Source of the DNA: Planctomycetota bacterium
GTDB taxonomy: Bacteria; Planctomycetota; Phycisphaerae; Phycisphaerales; UBA1924
Length of the DNA: 64,000 nt
Assembly: GCA_020831805.1 (NCBI GenBank)
Contig: JAFIFX010000012.1
Span: forward strand, 1-64,000
Direction of reading: 5' to 3'
Under the pieces are notes generated by a model. It worked only from the letters and a program-made list of their open reading frames with translations. It was not told the DNA's origin and did not search any database. Both the position numbers and the translations under genes were made by a program. Position 1 is the stretch's first letter; every line of letters starts with the position of its first letter. Of the stretch, positions 27,705-35,907 are shown piece by piece.

Positions 27705-28829
27705 ATGGCCAACATCAACGACCGCGTCCCCCTTTCCAATGTCAAGCGAATCGGCGTCCTGACCGGCGGGGGTGACTGCCCCGGCCTCAACGCCGTCATC
27801 CGGGCCGTCGTCAAGGACGCGATCAACCACGGCATCGAGGTCATGGGCATCGAGGACGGCTTCCTGGGCCTGATCGAGGACCGCATCCGGCCCCTCGGCA
27901 TCGACGACGCCTCCAACATCCTCACCCAGGGCGGGACCATCCTCGGTTCCAACAACAAGACCAATCCCCAGAAATACCCCGTGGGCAAGAACCCCGACGG
28001 CAGTCTGAAGTTCCGCGACATGACCGAGGTCTGCCTGACCCACCTGAGCATCCGCAAGATCGAGGCCCTGGTGGTCATCGGCGGCGACGGCACCATGTCC
28101 GCCGCCAAGCCCCTCTGCGACGCCGGGATCAACTGCATCGGCGTGCCAAAGACCATCGACAACGATCTGTACGGCACGGACATCACCTTCGGCTTCCAGA
28201 GCGCCGTCTCGGTGGCCACCGAGGCGCTCGACCGCGTCCACACCACCGCCGCCAGCCACCACCGGGTGATGGTCGTCGAGCTGATGGGGCGCAACTCGGG
28301 CTGGATCACCCTGCACGCGGGCGTGGCCAGCGGGTCGGATGTGATCCTGATCCCCGAGATCGAGTTCGACCTGGAGGTCGTGTGCAAGATGTGCGTCCAG
28401 CGGAGCCAGAAGGGCAAGCGGTTCAGCATCATCGCCGCCGCCGAGGGCGCCAAGCCCAGGGGCGGGGCCCAGATCGTCGAGCGGGTGGACGAGTCCAGCC
28501 CGGACCCGATCCGCCTGGGCGGCGTGGGCAAGTGGCTGGCCGACGAGATCGAGAAGCGCACCGAGATCGAGTCGCGCTATGTGGTCCTCGGCCACACCCA
28601 GCGCGGCGGCACGCCCGTCGCCGGCGACCGCGTCCTGGCCACGCAGTTCGGCCACCACGCGATGGAGCTGCTCAAGATGGGCAAGCAGAACCGGCTGGTG
28701 GTGATGCGGGGCGGCGAGCTGGGCGATGTCGAGATCACCGCCGCCGCGGGCAAGCAGCGCCTGGTGCCCCACGACCACCCGCTGATCGCGGCGGCGCGGA
28801 GCGTGTACACCTGCTTCGGAGACCGGTGA
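27705..28829 (+). CDS. pfkA: 6-phosphofructokinase, group III-type
   Basis: This 374-residue protein has VLTGGGDCPGLN at the N-terminus, GGDGT at 126-130 and PKTIDND at 148-154. Glycine at the position of E. coli Gly104 points to ATP as phosphoryl donor. Lysine at the position of E. coli Gly124 is the residue found in PPi-dependent enzymes. This Gly/Lys combination is known in a subset of group III enzymes. It phosphorylates fructose 6-phosphate in glycolysis. ATG 27705 is preferred; the reading frame further upstream has no homology. The next gene starts on the base after the stop. Confidence 0.93.
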   Translation: MANINDRVPLSNVKRIGVLTGGGDCPGLNAVIRAVVKDAINHGIEVMGIEDGFLGLIEDRIRPLGIDDASNILTQGGTILGSNNKTNPQKYPVGKNPDGSLKFRDMTEVCLTHLSIRKIEALVVIGGDGTMSAAKPLCDAGINCIGVPKTIDNDLYGTDITFGFQSAVSVATEALDRVHTTAASHHRVMVVELMGRNSGWITLHAGVASGSDVILIPEIEFDLEVVCKMCVQRSQKGKRFSIIAAAEGAKPRGGAQIVERVDESSPDPIRLGGVGKWLADEIEKRTEIESRYVVLGHTQRGGTPVAGDRVLATQFGHHAMELLKMGKQNRLVVMRGGELGDVEITAAAGKQRLVPHDHPLIAAARSVYTCFGDR

Positions 28830-29804
28830 ATGCCCGGAGATCGCCGCCGATCTCCGCCGTGGTGGCCGATCCATGTGGACGCGGATATCGAACCCGACGG
28901 GCTGCGGGTCACAGGATCGCAAGCCGCCGCAGTGCTGCCGCCGGGCATCCTCGTCCCCTGGGATCGGGTCTCAAGCCCGGAGTTGCCCCGTTGCCGGGAC
29001 GAGTCGGGGAAGCAACGCAAAATCGGTCGGCGTCCCATTGTGCTGCGGGTTCGAAGCCGGGGGCAACCCAAGAACATCACCCGCCCCGCCGTTGCGTGGT
29101 TCCAATGCCCGGATCACCGCTTCAAGATCGTCATCCCGCCCGGCTACCGACGGAGAGCCACGATCCTGACCCTTGCTGCGCTCGTTCTCGTGCTCATTCC
29201 CACCGGCGTTCCGACCGTGATGGCCGGCGGTTTGGTGTCGATCGGCGACGACGCGGGCCAGATCGGCCGGCGTGCGGACATCGCGACCAACGGTTTCCTG
29301 CTGCTGTGCGCGACCGGGGCCGTGCTTGGAATACTGCTCATCGCCCGAGAGGTGTGGTCCATACACCGTACCTGGTGGGTCGAAGAGTTGAACGAGCGAT
29401 CCATCCGAGTGCGACGCGGAAACATGACGGCCGAATCGGCGTGGGGCGAACTGCGCGGCTTTCGGGAGCGTTTGGCAGTATTGGAGATTCTCTCCGCGGA
29501 CGGTCGCCCGATCAGGCTCGAGCGGGTGTGCCCCGCGAGGTGGGCCGTGCAGGGCCGGTTGCTGGAGCACGCACCGCTCTGGTCTGTCTTCTTCATCGCC
29601 TTGCTCCTCGTCGCGATCGTGGGCCCGGCGGGCACGGTGTGGCTCTGGAGATGGTTGCAACTCCCGCCGGAAGTCTTCGGGTGGCCTCAGTACCTCTTCA
29701 TGCAGGTGTTCCTGCTGGTTCCCCCGGCGGGATTGCTGGCGGCGCATTGGTGGACGAACCGGCGTGTGACCGCTGCTGAAACCCAGGGCACCGATCCCGA
29801 ATAA
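28830..29804 (+). CDS. membrane protein, function unknown
   Basis: A 324-residue protein with no recognised family. The N-terminal half (about 1-108) is soluble and basic, and begins WPIHVDADIEPDGLRVTG. Hydrophobic helices are predicted near 108-130, 150-172, 248-272 and 285-305, with a helical soluble loop between the second and third (about 180-245). Its ATG begins on the base after the pfkA stop, so it is probably co-transcribed with pfkA. Its codon use is less GC-biased than its neighbours. Confidence 0.7.
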   Translation: MPGDRRRSPPWWPIHVDADIEPDGLRVTGSQAAAVLPPGILVPWDRVSSPELPRCRDESGKQRKIGRRPIVLRVRSRGQPKNITRPAVAWFQCPDHRFKIVIPPGYRRRATILTLAALVLVLIPTGVPTVMAGGLVSIGDDAGQIGRRADIATNGFLLLCATGAVLGILLIAREVWSIHRTWWVEELNERSIRVRRGNMTAESAWGELRGFRERLAVLEILSADGRPIRLERVCPARWAVQGRLLEHAPLWSVFFIALLLVAIVGPAGTVWLWRWLQLPPEVFGWPQYLFMQVFLLVPPAGLLAAHWWTNRRVTAAETQGTDPE

Positions 29805-29824
29805 GGTTCTTTGGAGGTCTCACC

Positions 29825-30040
29825 ATGAAATCAACCGGCGTCGCCTACATCCTCTGCATCCTCGGGTTCTTCGGGTTCGCGGGGTTCCACCGGTTCTACG
29901 CCGGGAAGTGGATCACCGGGCTGCTGTGGTTTTTCACCTTCGGCATCTTCTGGATCGGCACCATCATCGACCTGTTTCTGATCCCCGGGATGATCGAGCG
30001 GGCGAACATCAACAAGCGGTTGGGCGACGCGGGGTTGTGA
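29825..30040 (+). CDS. TM2-domain protein
   Basis: This 71-residue protein is a single TM2 domain. Helix 1 (AYILCILGFFGFAGFHRFY) contains the conserved GxxGxHRFYxG turn, and helix 2 (GLLWFFTFGIFWIGTIIDLFLIP) carries the conserved Asp. A GGAGG ribosome site lies seven bases before the ATG. TM2 proteins are small inner-membrane proteins of unknown function. It follows the membrane protein gene by 20 bases. Confidence 0.88.
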   Translation: MKSTGVAYILCILGFFGFAGFHRFYAGKWITGLLWFFTFGIFWIGTIIDLFLIPGMIERANINKRLGDAGL

Positions 30041-30100
30041 GTTTGGGAGCGTGGGGGGAGGAGACAGAAGCGTTCAGAGCATGGCGGTCGTGGGGGCCGC

Positions 30101-30116
30101 GCGGACTGAAGTCCGC
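30101..30116. repeat. short palindrome, possible REP-like element
   Basis: GCGGACT-GA-AGTCCGC forms a 7-bp hairpin in the short space between the TM2 gene and the converging dnaB gene. Only one copy is present in this window. Its form is like the other palindromic repeats seen here, but membership of a family is not shown. Confidence 0.4.
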
Positions 30117-30133
30117 GGCTCAGTGATCGTTGT

Positions 30134-31792
30134 TTAGAACGGGGGCAGTTCGTCGTCGTCGAAGTCGATGTCGTTGCCGGAGCCATCGCGGAAGTTCTGC
30201 TCCGGGCCGGACTTCTTGCCCGGCGAGAAGCCGCGGTACTCGCTCGGCGGCGGGGGCGTCCGGTCCGCGGGCGGGGCCTGGGGCGGGGGGGCGAAATCGG
30301 GCGGGGCGAAGTCCGACGATGAATAATCCGGGGCGGCGGCGAAGTCGCGGTCGAAGCCGTAGGAGCCGCCCGAGTGCCGGCCCTCGTAGCTCTTGAACCG
30401 CACGACATGCGAGTCCCAGATGAGCTTGACGGTGCCGGTCGGGCCGTTGCGCTGCTTGGCGATGATCAGCTCGGCGAGGTTGAGCTTCTCGCGGTTGTCC
30501 TCGTCGAACTCGGGGCTGTTGGGGTCCCAGGCCGGGTCGCCGCGGTGGTAGTAACTCTCGCGGTGGAGCAGGGCGACGACATCGGCGTCCTGCTCGATCG
30601 AGCCGGACTCGCGCAGGTCGCTCATGCGGGGGCGGTTGCCCTCGCGCTGCTCGGCGCCGCGGTTGAGCTGGGCCAGGCAGATCACCGGCACGCGCAGCTC
30701 GCGGGCCAGCGCCTTGATCGAGCGGCTGATCTCGGAGACCTCCACCTGGCGGCTCTCGCGGGCCGCGGTGGGCGAGGAGAGCAGCTGGAGGTAGTCGATC
30801 ACGATGCAGCCGATGTCGTGGCGCTGCTTCATGCGCCGCGCCTTGGCGCGCAGCGTCAGCACCGTCATGCCCGGCGTGTCGTCGATGATCATCGGCGCGT
30901 CGGCCAGCTCGGACGAGGCCTGCTTGAGGCGCTGGTACTCCTCAGGGCTGACCATGCCGTTGCGGAGTTTCGACGCGTCCACCCCCGAACGCGACGACAG
31001 CAGCCGCTGCACCAGCGCGCCCCGCGACATCTCCAGGCTGAACAGCCCAACCGGCACCGGGCGGCCCTTGCGCTTGGGCTCCCACGGCGTGATCCCGCCG
31101 AAGGCGATCTGCTCGGCCAGGTTCAGACACATCGCGGTCTTGCCCATCGACGGGCGGGCGGCCAGGATGATCAGCTCCTCGGGCTGGAGCCCGCTGGTCA
31201 GCTCGTCCAGGTCGGGGTAGCCCGTGCCCACGCCCATGATCGGCTTGCCGTCGGCCTCGTCGATGCGGGTCATCTCCGCGATGAGCAGCTCTTTGAGCGA
31301 CTCGGGCTCGGCGTTGATGTCCTCGCTGGCGATGTCGAAGATCTTCTTCTCGGCCAGGTCGATGACGCGCTTGGCCCCGTCGGGCGTGCCGTCGGCGCCG
31401 GTGTAGGCGTCGTGGAGGATCTCGCCGGCCGCGTCGATCAGCTTGCGGAGCCGGGCGGCGTCGGCGATCAGCTTGGCGTAGTACGGGGCGGACGCCGAGC
31501 TGGGCACCGCTTCGGCCAGCTCCATCAGATAGCCCGTGCCCCCCACCCGGTCGAGCACACCGCGGGCGCGGAGCGTCTCGGTCAACTGGACCAGGTCGCC
31601 GGACTGGTGGGCGTCGAAGGTGTCGACCAGGGCCTTGTAGATCGTGCCGTGGGCCTCTTTATAGAAGGATTCCGGCGTGGGCACGATCTCGACGACATCG
31701 TTGAGCACCCCCGGATCCAGCAGGATCGAGCCCAGCAGCGACCGCTCGGCCTCCACCGCGTGCGGCGGGGTCCGGTCGAACAGCTTGCCCAT
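30134..31792 (-). CDS. dnaB: replicative DNA helicase with SSB-like C-terminal tail
   Basis: This 552-residue hexameric helicase has the N-terminal DnaG-interaction domain (PPHAVEAERSLLGSILLD), then the RecA-like motor with Walker A ARPSMGKTA, the VIDYLQLL Walker B segment and the AKQRNGPTGTVKL C-terminal block. The normal DnaB end is near VRFKSYEG (about residue 471). An extra 81-residue tail rich in Gly, Pro and aromatic residues follows, ending DIDFDDDELPPF, which resembles the acidic C-terminal tip of SSB. A GTG at 31843 gives an alternative start 17 residues longer. Confidence 0.93.
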   Translation of the reverse strand: MGKLFDRTPPHAVEAERSLLGSILLDPGVLNDVVEIVPTPESFYKEAHGTIYKALVDTFDAHQSGDLVQLTETLRARGVLDRVGGTGYLMELAEAVPSSASAPYYAKLIADAARLRKLIDAAGEILHDAYTGADGTPDGAKRVIDLAEKKIFDIASEDINAEPESLKELLIAEMTRIDEADGKPIMGVGTGYPDLDELTSGLQPEELIILAARPSMGKTAMCLNLAEQIAFGGITPWEPKRKGRPVPVGLFSLEMSRGALVQRLLSSRSGVDASKLRNGMVSPEEYQRLKQASSELADAPMIIDDTPGMTVLTLRAKARRMKQRHDIGCIVIDYLQLLSSPTAARESRQVEVSEISRSIKALARELRVPVICLAQLNRGAEQREGNRPRMSDLRESGSIEQDADVVALLHRESYYHRGDPAWDPNSPEFDEDNREKLNLAELIIAKQRNGPTGTVKLIWDSHVVRFKSYEGRHSGGSYGFDRDFAAAPDYSSSDFAPPDFAPPPQAPPADRTPPPPSEYRGFSPGKKSGPEQNFRDGSGNDIDFDDDELPPF

Positions 31793-32013
31793 CTCCTCAC
31801 GGTCGGTCCGGAATCGCTTTGGTTCGAAGGCGGCTCTTGTCACGGTGACTGACTATCCCCGATGCGGGACGGCTTGGCAATCCCCGGTGTGTCGATGTCA
31901 CGAAGATTGCGCCCAAGCGCGGTCCTCCACGCGGGTTGCGATCGATAAAAATTCCGGCGGGCCGCCTGTCGGTTGCGGGCATCGTCTGTGCACGCCCCGC
32001 CGTATCCTTGCGC

Positions 32014-32715
32014 ATGGCCAAAGCCCGCACACTCGGCGAACTCGGGCGGGGCGAAACCCTCCCCGACCGCCTGCCCAGATCCCCCGTCCCCATCTTCCGC
32101 TCATGGTTCGACGAGGCCCAGCAGCACAAACCCCAGCCCAACCCCAACGCCATGACCCTGGCCACCATCGACCCCGACGGAAAACCCTCGGCCCGCGTGG
32201 TGCTGTGCAAGGGCATCGCGGAAGACCCCGGCTTCCTGGTGTTCTACACCAACTACCAGGGCCGCAAGGGCCGGGCCCTGGACGCCAACCCCCGGGCCGC
32301 GGTGGTGTTCCACTGGGACCACTTCGACCGCCAGGTCCGGATCGAGGGCCCGGTGACCCGCTCGCCTGAGTCCGAATCGGACGCCTACTACCACTCGCGT
32401 CGGTGGGAATCCCGCGTGGGGGCCTGGGCCAGCGACCAGTCCGAGCCAATCGAGTCCCGCGAAGCCCTGCTCAACAAGGTGCGCCACACCGCCGAACGCC
32501 TGGGCGTGGATCTGGCCGCGGCGGTCGGCGGGCAGCCGATCGAGATCGACCGCCCCCCCCACTGGGGCGGATACCGGCTGTGGCTGGAGCGGGTCGAACT
32601 CTGGTGCGGCGGCATCGGACGCGTCCACGACCGCGCCGGCTGGAGCCGCACGCTCACCCCGGCCAAAGACGGATTCGAGCCGGGCCCTTGGTCGGGAACC
32701 CGCCTGCAGCCCTGA
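32014..32715 (+). CDS. pdxH: pyridoxamine 5'-phosphate oxidase
   Basis: This 233-residue protein has the PdxH N-terminal FMN-binding barrel: NAMTLATIDPDGKPSARVVLCKG, then FYTNYQGRKGRAL and the HWDHFDRQVRIEG strand (all quoted in part). The C-terminal signature PPHWGGYRLWLERVELW...RVHDR contains the PLP-binding residues. It oxidises pyridoxamine or pyridoxine 5'-phosphate to PLP, the last step of vitamin B6 salvage. ATG 32014 gives the family length; the frame upstream is open but unrelated. Divergent from dnaB across about 170 bases. Confidence 0.94.
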   Translation: MAKARTLGELGRGETLPDRLPRSPVPIFRSWFDEAQQHKPQPNPNAMTLATIDPDGKPSARVVLCKGIAEDPGFLVFYTNYQGRKGRALDANPRAAVVFHWDHFDRQVRIEGPVTRSPESESDAYYHSRRWESRVGAWASDQSEPIESREALLNKVRHTAERLGVDLAAAVGGQPIEIDRPPHWGGYRLWLERVELWCGGIGRVHDRAGWSRTLTPAKDGFEPGPWSGTRLQP

Positions 32716-32726
32716 TCCAGGTATGT

Positions 32727-32752
32727 AAAAAACGCCCGGCGGGTGCCGGGCG
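32727..32752 (-). terminator. intrinsic terminator, probably of the ice-binding protein gene
   Basis: On the minus strand CGCCCGGC-ACCC-GCCGGGCG is followed by six T. It lies about 130 bases past the ice-binding gene stop and just past the converging pdxH stop. An almost identical hairpin and flank occur at 34396-34423. Confidence 0.8.
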
Positions 32753-32881
32753 TGTGGAAGCTGCGTGGGTGTGTTCTCGGCCCGATCCGGCCAGGCCGGC
32801 CTTGCCGGATGGAGCAGGATCCCTTGGCCCTGAGAAGGGCACGAAACAGGGGACAGGCGGACTCGACCGCCTGCGGTTCAA

Positions 32882-33640
32882 TCAGGCGAGGCGCCTGCGC
32901 GTGAAGCCCGACGCGAAGCATGCCGAGAGGAACAGGGCGGCCGCGCCGGGGCTCGGCACGCACGGACCGAGGTCGATCATGTTGGAATCCATCGTGACCG
33001 CACCGTTGAGCGCGAAGGCCCTGCCATCGGTGATGCTCGCGTCGGTGTTGAGCGTGATGCTGGTCTGGGCGACGATGCTGCCGATGAACGCGGTGTTGGT
33101 GCCGAGCGTGGCGGAGCTGCCGACCTGCCAGTAGATATTGCAGTTGTTGACGCCGTTGATGGTGATGATGGACGAGTTGCTCGCAGTGATGAGCGTGCTG
33201 CCCATCTGGAAAACGAACTCGGCATTGGGGTCGCCCTGTGCATCGAGGGTGAGCGTCGAAGTCAGGAAGGCCGAGGATGAGAAGAAGTAGACGCCCGGGG
33301 TGAGTGTGAGTCCCCCAAGGTCGGTGCCGGTGAGGTCTTGCGTCGGCGCGCGGCTGGCGAGCCCGTTGTACGCGGTGTTGGCGTCGCTCATCGCCTGTTG
33401 GGCGACGGCGTCGTTGAGATGGATCTGGCCGTTGACGATGCCGGGCGGGAAGCCGGTGAGCGCGCTGCCCGGCCAGACGCCAAGGTTGCCGGTGACGACG
33501 GTCGACCCGGTGTTGGTCACCGTTGAGCCTCCGAGCACGGCGAAGGTCTCCGCGGACCCGAAGATCATCCCGGCTTGAGCCGACGCGCTCGTGATCAGCG
33601 TGACCAGCATGGTCGCGGTACAAAGCTTTGCAAGTTTCAT
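32882..33640 (-). CDS. exported ice-binding-domain (DUF3494-type) protein
   Basis: This 252-residue protein has a signal peptide (to about SASAQA, residue 22). It is followed by the DUF3494 ice-binding beta-solenoid pattern: AETFAVLGGSTVTNTGSTVV, GNLGVWPG, LTPGVYFFSSSAFLTSTLTL and FVFQMGSTLIT (quoted in parts). The C-terminus, VPSPGAAALF followed by a hydrophobic stretch and RRR, looks like a PEP-CTERM-type sorting tail with the PEP replaced by PSP. Members may bind ice or act as adhesins. The start is ATG 33640 with AGAGAG before it. Confidence 0.85.
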   Translation of the reverse strand: MKLAKLCTATMLVTLITSASAQAGMIFGSAETFAVLGGSTVTNTGSTVVTGNLGVWPGSALTGFPPGIVNGQIHLNDAVAQQAMSDANTAYNGLASRAPTQDLTGTDLGGLTLTPGVYFFSSSAFLTSTLTLDAQGDPNAEFVFQMGSTLITASNSSIITINGVNNCNIYWQVGSSATLGTNTAFIGSIVAQTSITLNTDASITDGRAFALNGAVTMDSNMIDLGPCVPSPGAAALFLSACFASGFTRRRLA

Positions 33641-33681
33641 GTTTCTCTCTTTTCTGTATTCTCTTTTCTCTAGACATGGCA

Positions 33682-33710
33682 TTCTCCACGAGAACAGTTC
33701 AAGTGGAGAA
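33682..33710. promoter_or_regulatory. 29-bp near-perfect palindrome upstream of the ice-binding gene
   Basis: The outer arms TTCTCCAC and GTGGAGAA and the inner arms GAAC and GTTC are arranged symmetrically about one central A, with only two mismatched positions per half. It lies 42 bases upstream of the start codon. It could be a dimeric regulator's operator or a hairpin in the mRNA leader. Confidence 0.55.
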
Positions 33711-34395
33711 ACATGATTGTGACAAATTTATACTTTTCAGCAATCGGGTCGTCACACTAGTTTATGATCTAGGTTACCTGATCCATTTCCGCCCACGATG
33801 AAGTTATAATCACCCCGTTTGTGGGTCGTGATGGGCTTGAAGGACCCGTAGACAGGCAGGAAGGCCGTTCGGCCGAACATGAGCCGGTCACGGTGACGCC
33901 CTGCATCATTTCGCCCGATGCTCAACACGCGATCCGTTCATTCAGCGATATGCCCCGCCAATCGGCCAGAACGGGGGAACGACAATCGGCGAGGCGATCG
34001 ACGAGCTCCGCCTGAGTGGTTCGATGCGACTTGTTTGCAGAGTTGGACAGCCAGGTCGCGGGACGCCTTTGCCAGCCGGGAAAGTTTCATGGGTTTTCAT
34101 CATGTATGCAAGTTCCCGCGACGGTTTGAGGCGGTCTTCCCTGAAAAATGGCGCATCCCGTCAGATCTGCGATAAAACAAGAATATAACTTTCGCATCAA
34201 GCTCCATTCGATGCGGCTTCACCGTCTTGAGCGCCGCTCCGATGACACGACCCGGCCTTCTTGCTGGCCGGGCACCGGCGATGAGCCGGAACGCCTCGTG
34301 CTCGCCCGGTTTCAGGGGGCCGCTCGTAGAGAACCCGCGCGGGGAGGTTCACGACCGGCTTGTGTTCGGGCTCAGGCCTGCCGCCGTGACCGGGC
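33711..34395. other. AT-richer intergenic region
   Basis: This region of nearly 700 bases between the ice-binding gene and the dockerin-type gene is clearly lower in GC than the rest of the window, especially 33711-33830 and 34080-34220. The part nearest 33711 probably holds the ice-binding gene promoter (TATAAA on the minus strand near 33730). A CCCGGCC/GGCCGGG hairpin lies near 34252-34273. Two short plus-strand frames (33821-34015 and 33918-34175) have no recognisable product and no ribosome site. Confidence 0.55.
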
Positions 34396-34423
34396 AAAGA
34401 AAACGCCCGGCGGGAGCCGGGCG
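34396..34423 (-). terminator. intrinsic terminator of the dockerin-type propeller gene
   Basis: On the minus strand CGCCCGGC-TCCC-GCCGGGCG is followed by TTTTCTTT. It lies about 40 bases past the gene stop at 34462. It is a near copy of the terminator at 32727-32752, and the similarity continues into the gene-side flank (TGCGTGGGTGTG). Confidence 0.85.
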
Positions 34424-34461
34424 TGCGAGCGTTGCGTGGGTGTGCCGACGGTGTCCGTCGG

Positions 34462-35472
34462 TCACGGGCAGCCGAGGTTGAACTCGTTGATGAACGCGGA
34501 GACATCGAAGAAGTTGAGCAGGCCGTCGCCGTTGAAGTCGGCGCGGCAGGGCTCGGAGTCGGGCAGGACGAGGATTGACATCGGGTTGTTTCCCAGCCCG
34601 CCGGCGTTCGACTCGATCAGGACACCGAGGAACTGGCCGGAGAAGGCGTTGTACCGGAGCACGCGACCGCTCCCGCCGCTCATGACGACAAGCAGCGTGC
34701 GATCACTCGCATCCGCCGACGGGTGGAAGCGCATGAACTGCGGATCCGAAAGACCGCCGCTGCCGGAGGTGACGAAGTTGATCGCATCGAGGGTGTTGAT
34801 GTCGACGCGGATCACCGAGTCGGTGCCCCGGCTGGCGACAAATAGAAAGCCGTCGGCGTCGAAGAGCAGGCCCGTGGGCCTGGAGATCGGGATCGTGTCC
34901 GGGCCGACGACGACATCCATGAAGTCGCCGGTGGCGCCGTTGTAGCGCAGCACACGATCGGTCTCACGACTGGCCACGTAGAGGTGGCCGTCCGGCCCGA
35001 AGGCCAGTCCGAAGGGGCGGTTCAGGCCGCCCGTGGATCCGCCCGTGGCGGGCACGAACTGCTCGGACGCGCCGGAGGTGGTGTTGTAGCGGATGATGCG
35101 GCTGTTGTTGAGGCTGGAAACATACAGCCAGCCGTCCGGGCCGAGCGTCATCCCGGACGGCTGGCTAAGGCCACCGAATCCGGGGGTGACGAAGGTGTCG
35201 GAGAAGAAGCCCGTCCCACTCTCGTAGCGGATGACCGAGTTATTGCCAAGGCTGGCAACATAGAGCCGACCGTCCGGCGCGAGCAACATGTCGTGCGCGT
35301 TGTTGAGCGAGGAGATGCCCGCGCCGATGAAGTGATCGAGCGCCTGCCCGGTGGGCCAGGCGTAGCGGACGACCTTGCTGTTGGTGTCGGAGACAATGAC
35401 CTGGCTCTGCGCCAGGGCGCCCCCGGCGCTGAGGGCGAGGGCGATCGCCACGGATGAGTATTCTCGGTTCAT
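34462..35472 (-). CDS. exported NHL/beta-propeller protein with GC-type dockerin-like end
   Basis: This 336-residue protein has a signal peptide (to about SAGGALAQ, residue 22). Six or so blades follow, with the repeating pattern hPDGxLYVASxxxxxVxRY, as in LLAPDGRLYVASLGNNSVIRY (quoted in part) and FGPDGHLYVASRETDRVLRY. The C-terminus CRADFNGDGLLNFFDVSAF is a calcium-binding EF-hand of the GC-type dockerin-like domain common in planctomycete exported proteins. A GGGAGG ribosome site lies seven bases before ATG 35472. It is probably secreted or cell-surface bound; no enzymatic site is seen. Confidence 0.87.
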   Translation of the reverse strand: MNREYSSVAIALALSAGGALAQSQVIVSDTNSKVVRYAWPTGQALDHFIGAGISSLNNAHDMLLAPDGRLYVASLGNNSVIRYESGTGFFSDTFVTPGFGGLSQPSGMTLGPDGWLYVSSLNNSRIIRYNTTSGASEQFVPATGGSTGGLNRPFGLAFGPDGHLYVASRETDRVLRYNGATGDFMDVVVGPDTIPISRPTGLLFDADGFLFVASRGTDSVIRVDINTLDAINFVTSGSGGLSDPQFMRFHPSADASDRTLLVVMSGGSGRVLRYNAFSGQFLGVLIESNAGGLGNNPMSILVLPDSEPCRADFNGDGLLNFFDVSAFINEFNLGCP

Positions 35473-35907
35473 ATCGATACCTCCCGGAGCGGCTCGTCAC
35501 AGCACCGCGCGTGCGACCTGCGACCGTTGGTGCTCCCTCCTGAAAGCGAAGTTGGAGCCCGCGGCACACCCGGAAGGTTCCAGATGGAAGCAGGTTTTTA
35601 TAGAAATCACCCCATTCAAGGGGCGATGGCCGAGGTGGTGCCCCTTGAGACTGGAGCGGGCGGGCTCGGCGATCAGCACGCGTGCGAGGACGTGGCGATG
35701 GGAACGCCGGACCCCGCTCCCGATGGCCTGGGCCGGAATTGTTCCCGTGGGAGAAAGCGGTCTGAGGCAAGTCCGTGCGGGGAATACGCTTGGAGCTCGC
35801 CCCGATGACCCCGGCCCAGCCGCGAAGAACCGCGCCGGGCCGGTTCCGGTACAGTCTTGGCGGCGTGAGCAGGCCGGGCCGGGACGGACCCCGGGAGGAG
35901 CCAGAGC
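35473..35907. other. divergent intergenic region with inverted repeat
   Basis: A 435-base region between two divergent genes. It contains a perfect 9-bp inverted repeat, TCAAGGGGC / GCCCCTTGA, at 35616-35648 with a 15-base spacer. Next to it, on the minus strand, lies a TATAAA about 130 bases upstream of the propeller gene start, a plausible promoter. Nothing coding is recognised in it. Confidence 0.5.

Noticed and set aside
33821..34175. Two short plus-strand frames in the AT-richer patch
   Set aside because: No ribosome site, overlapping frames, and no recognisable sequence. Treated as non-coding.
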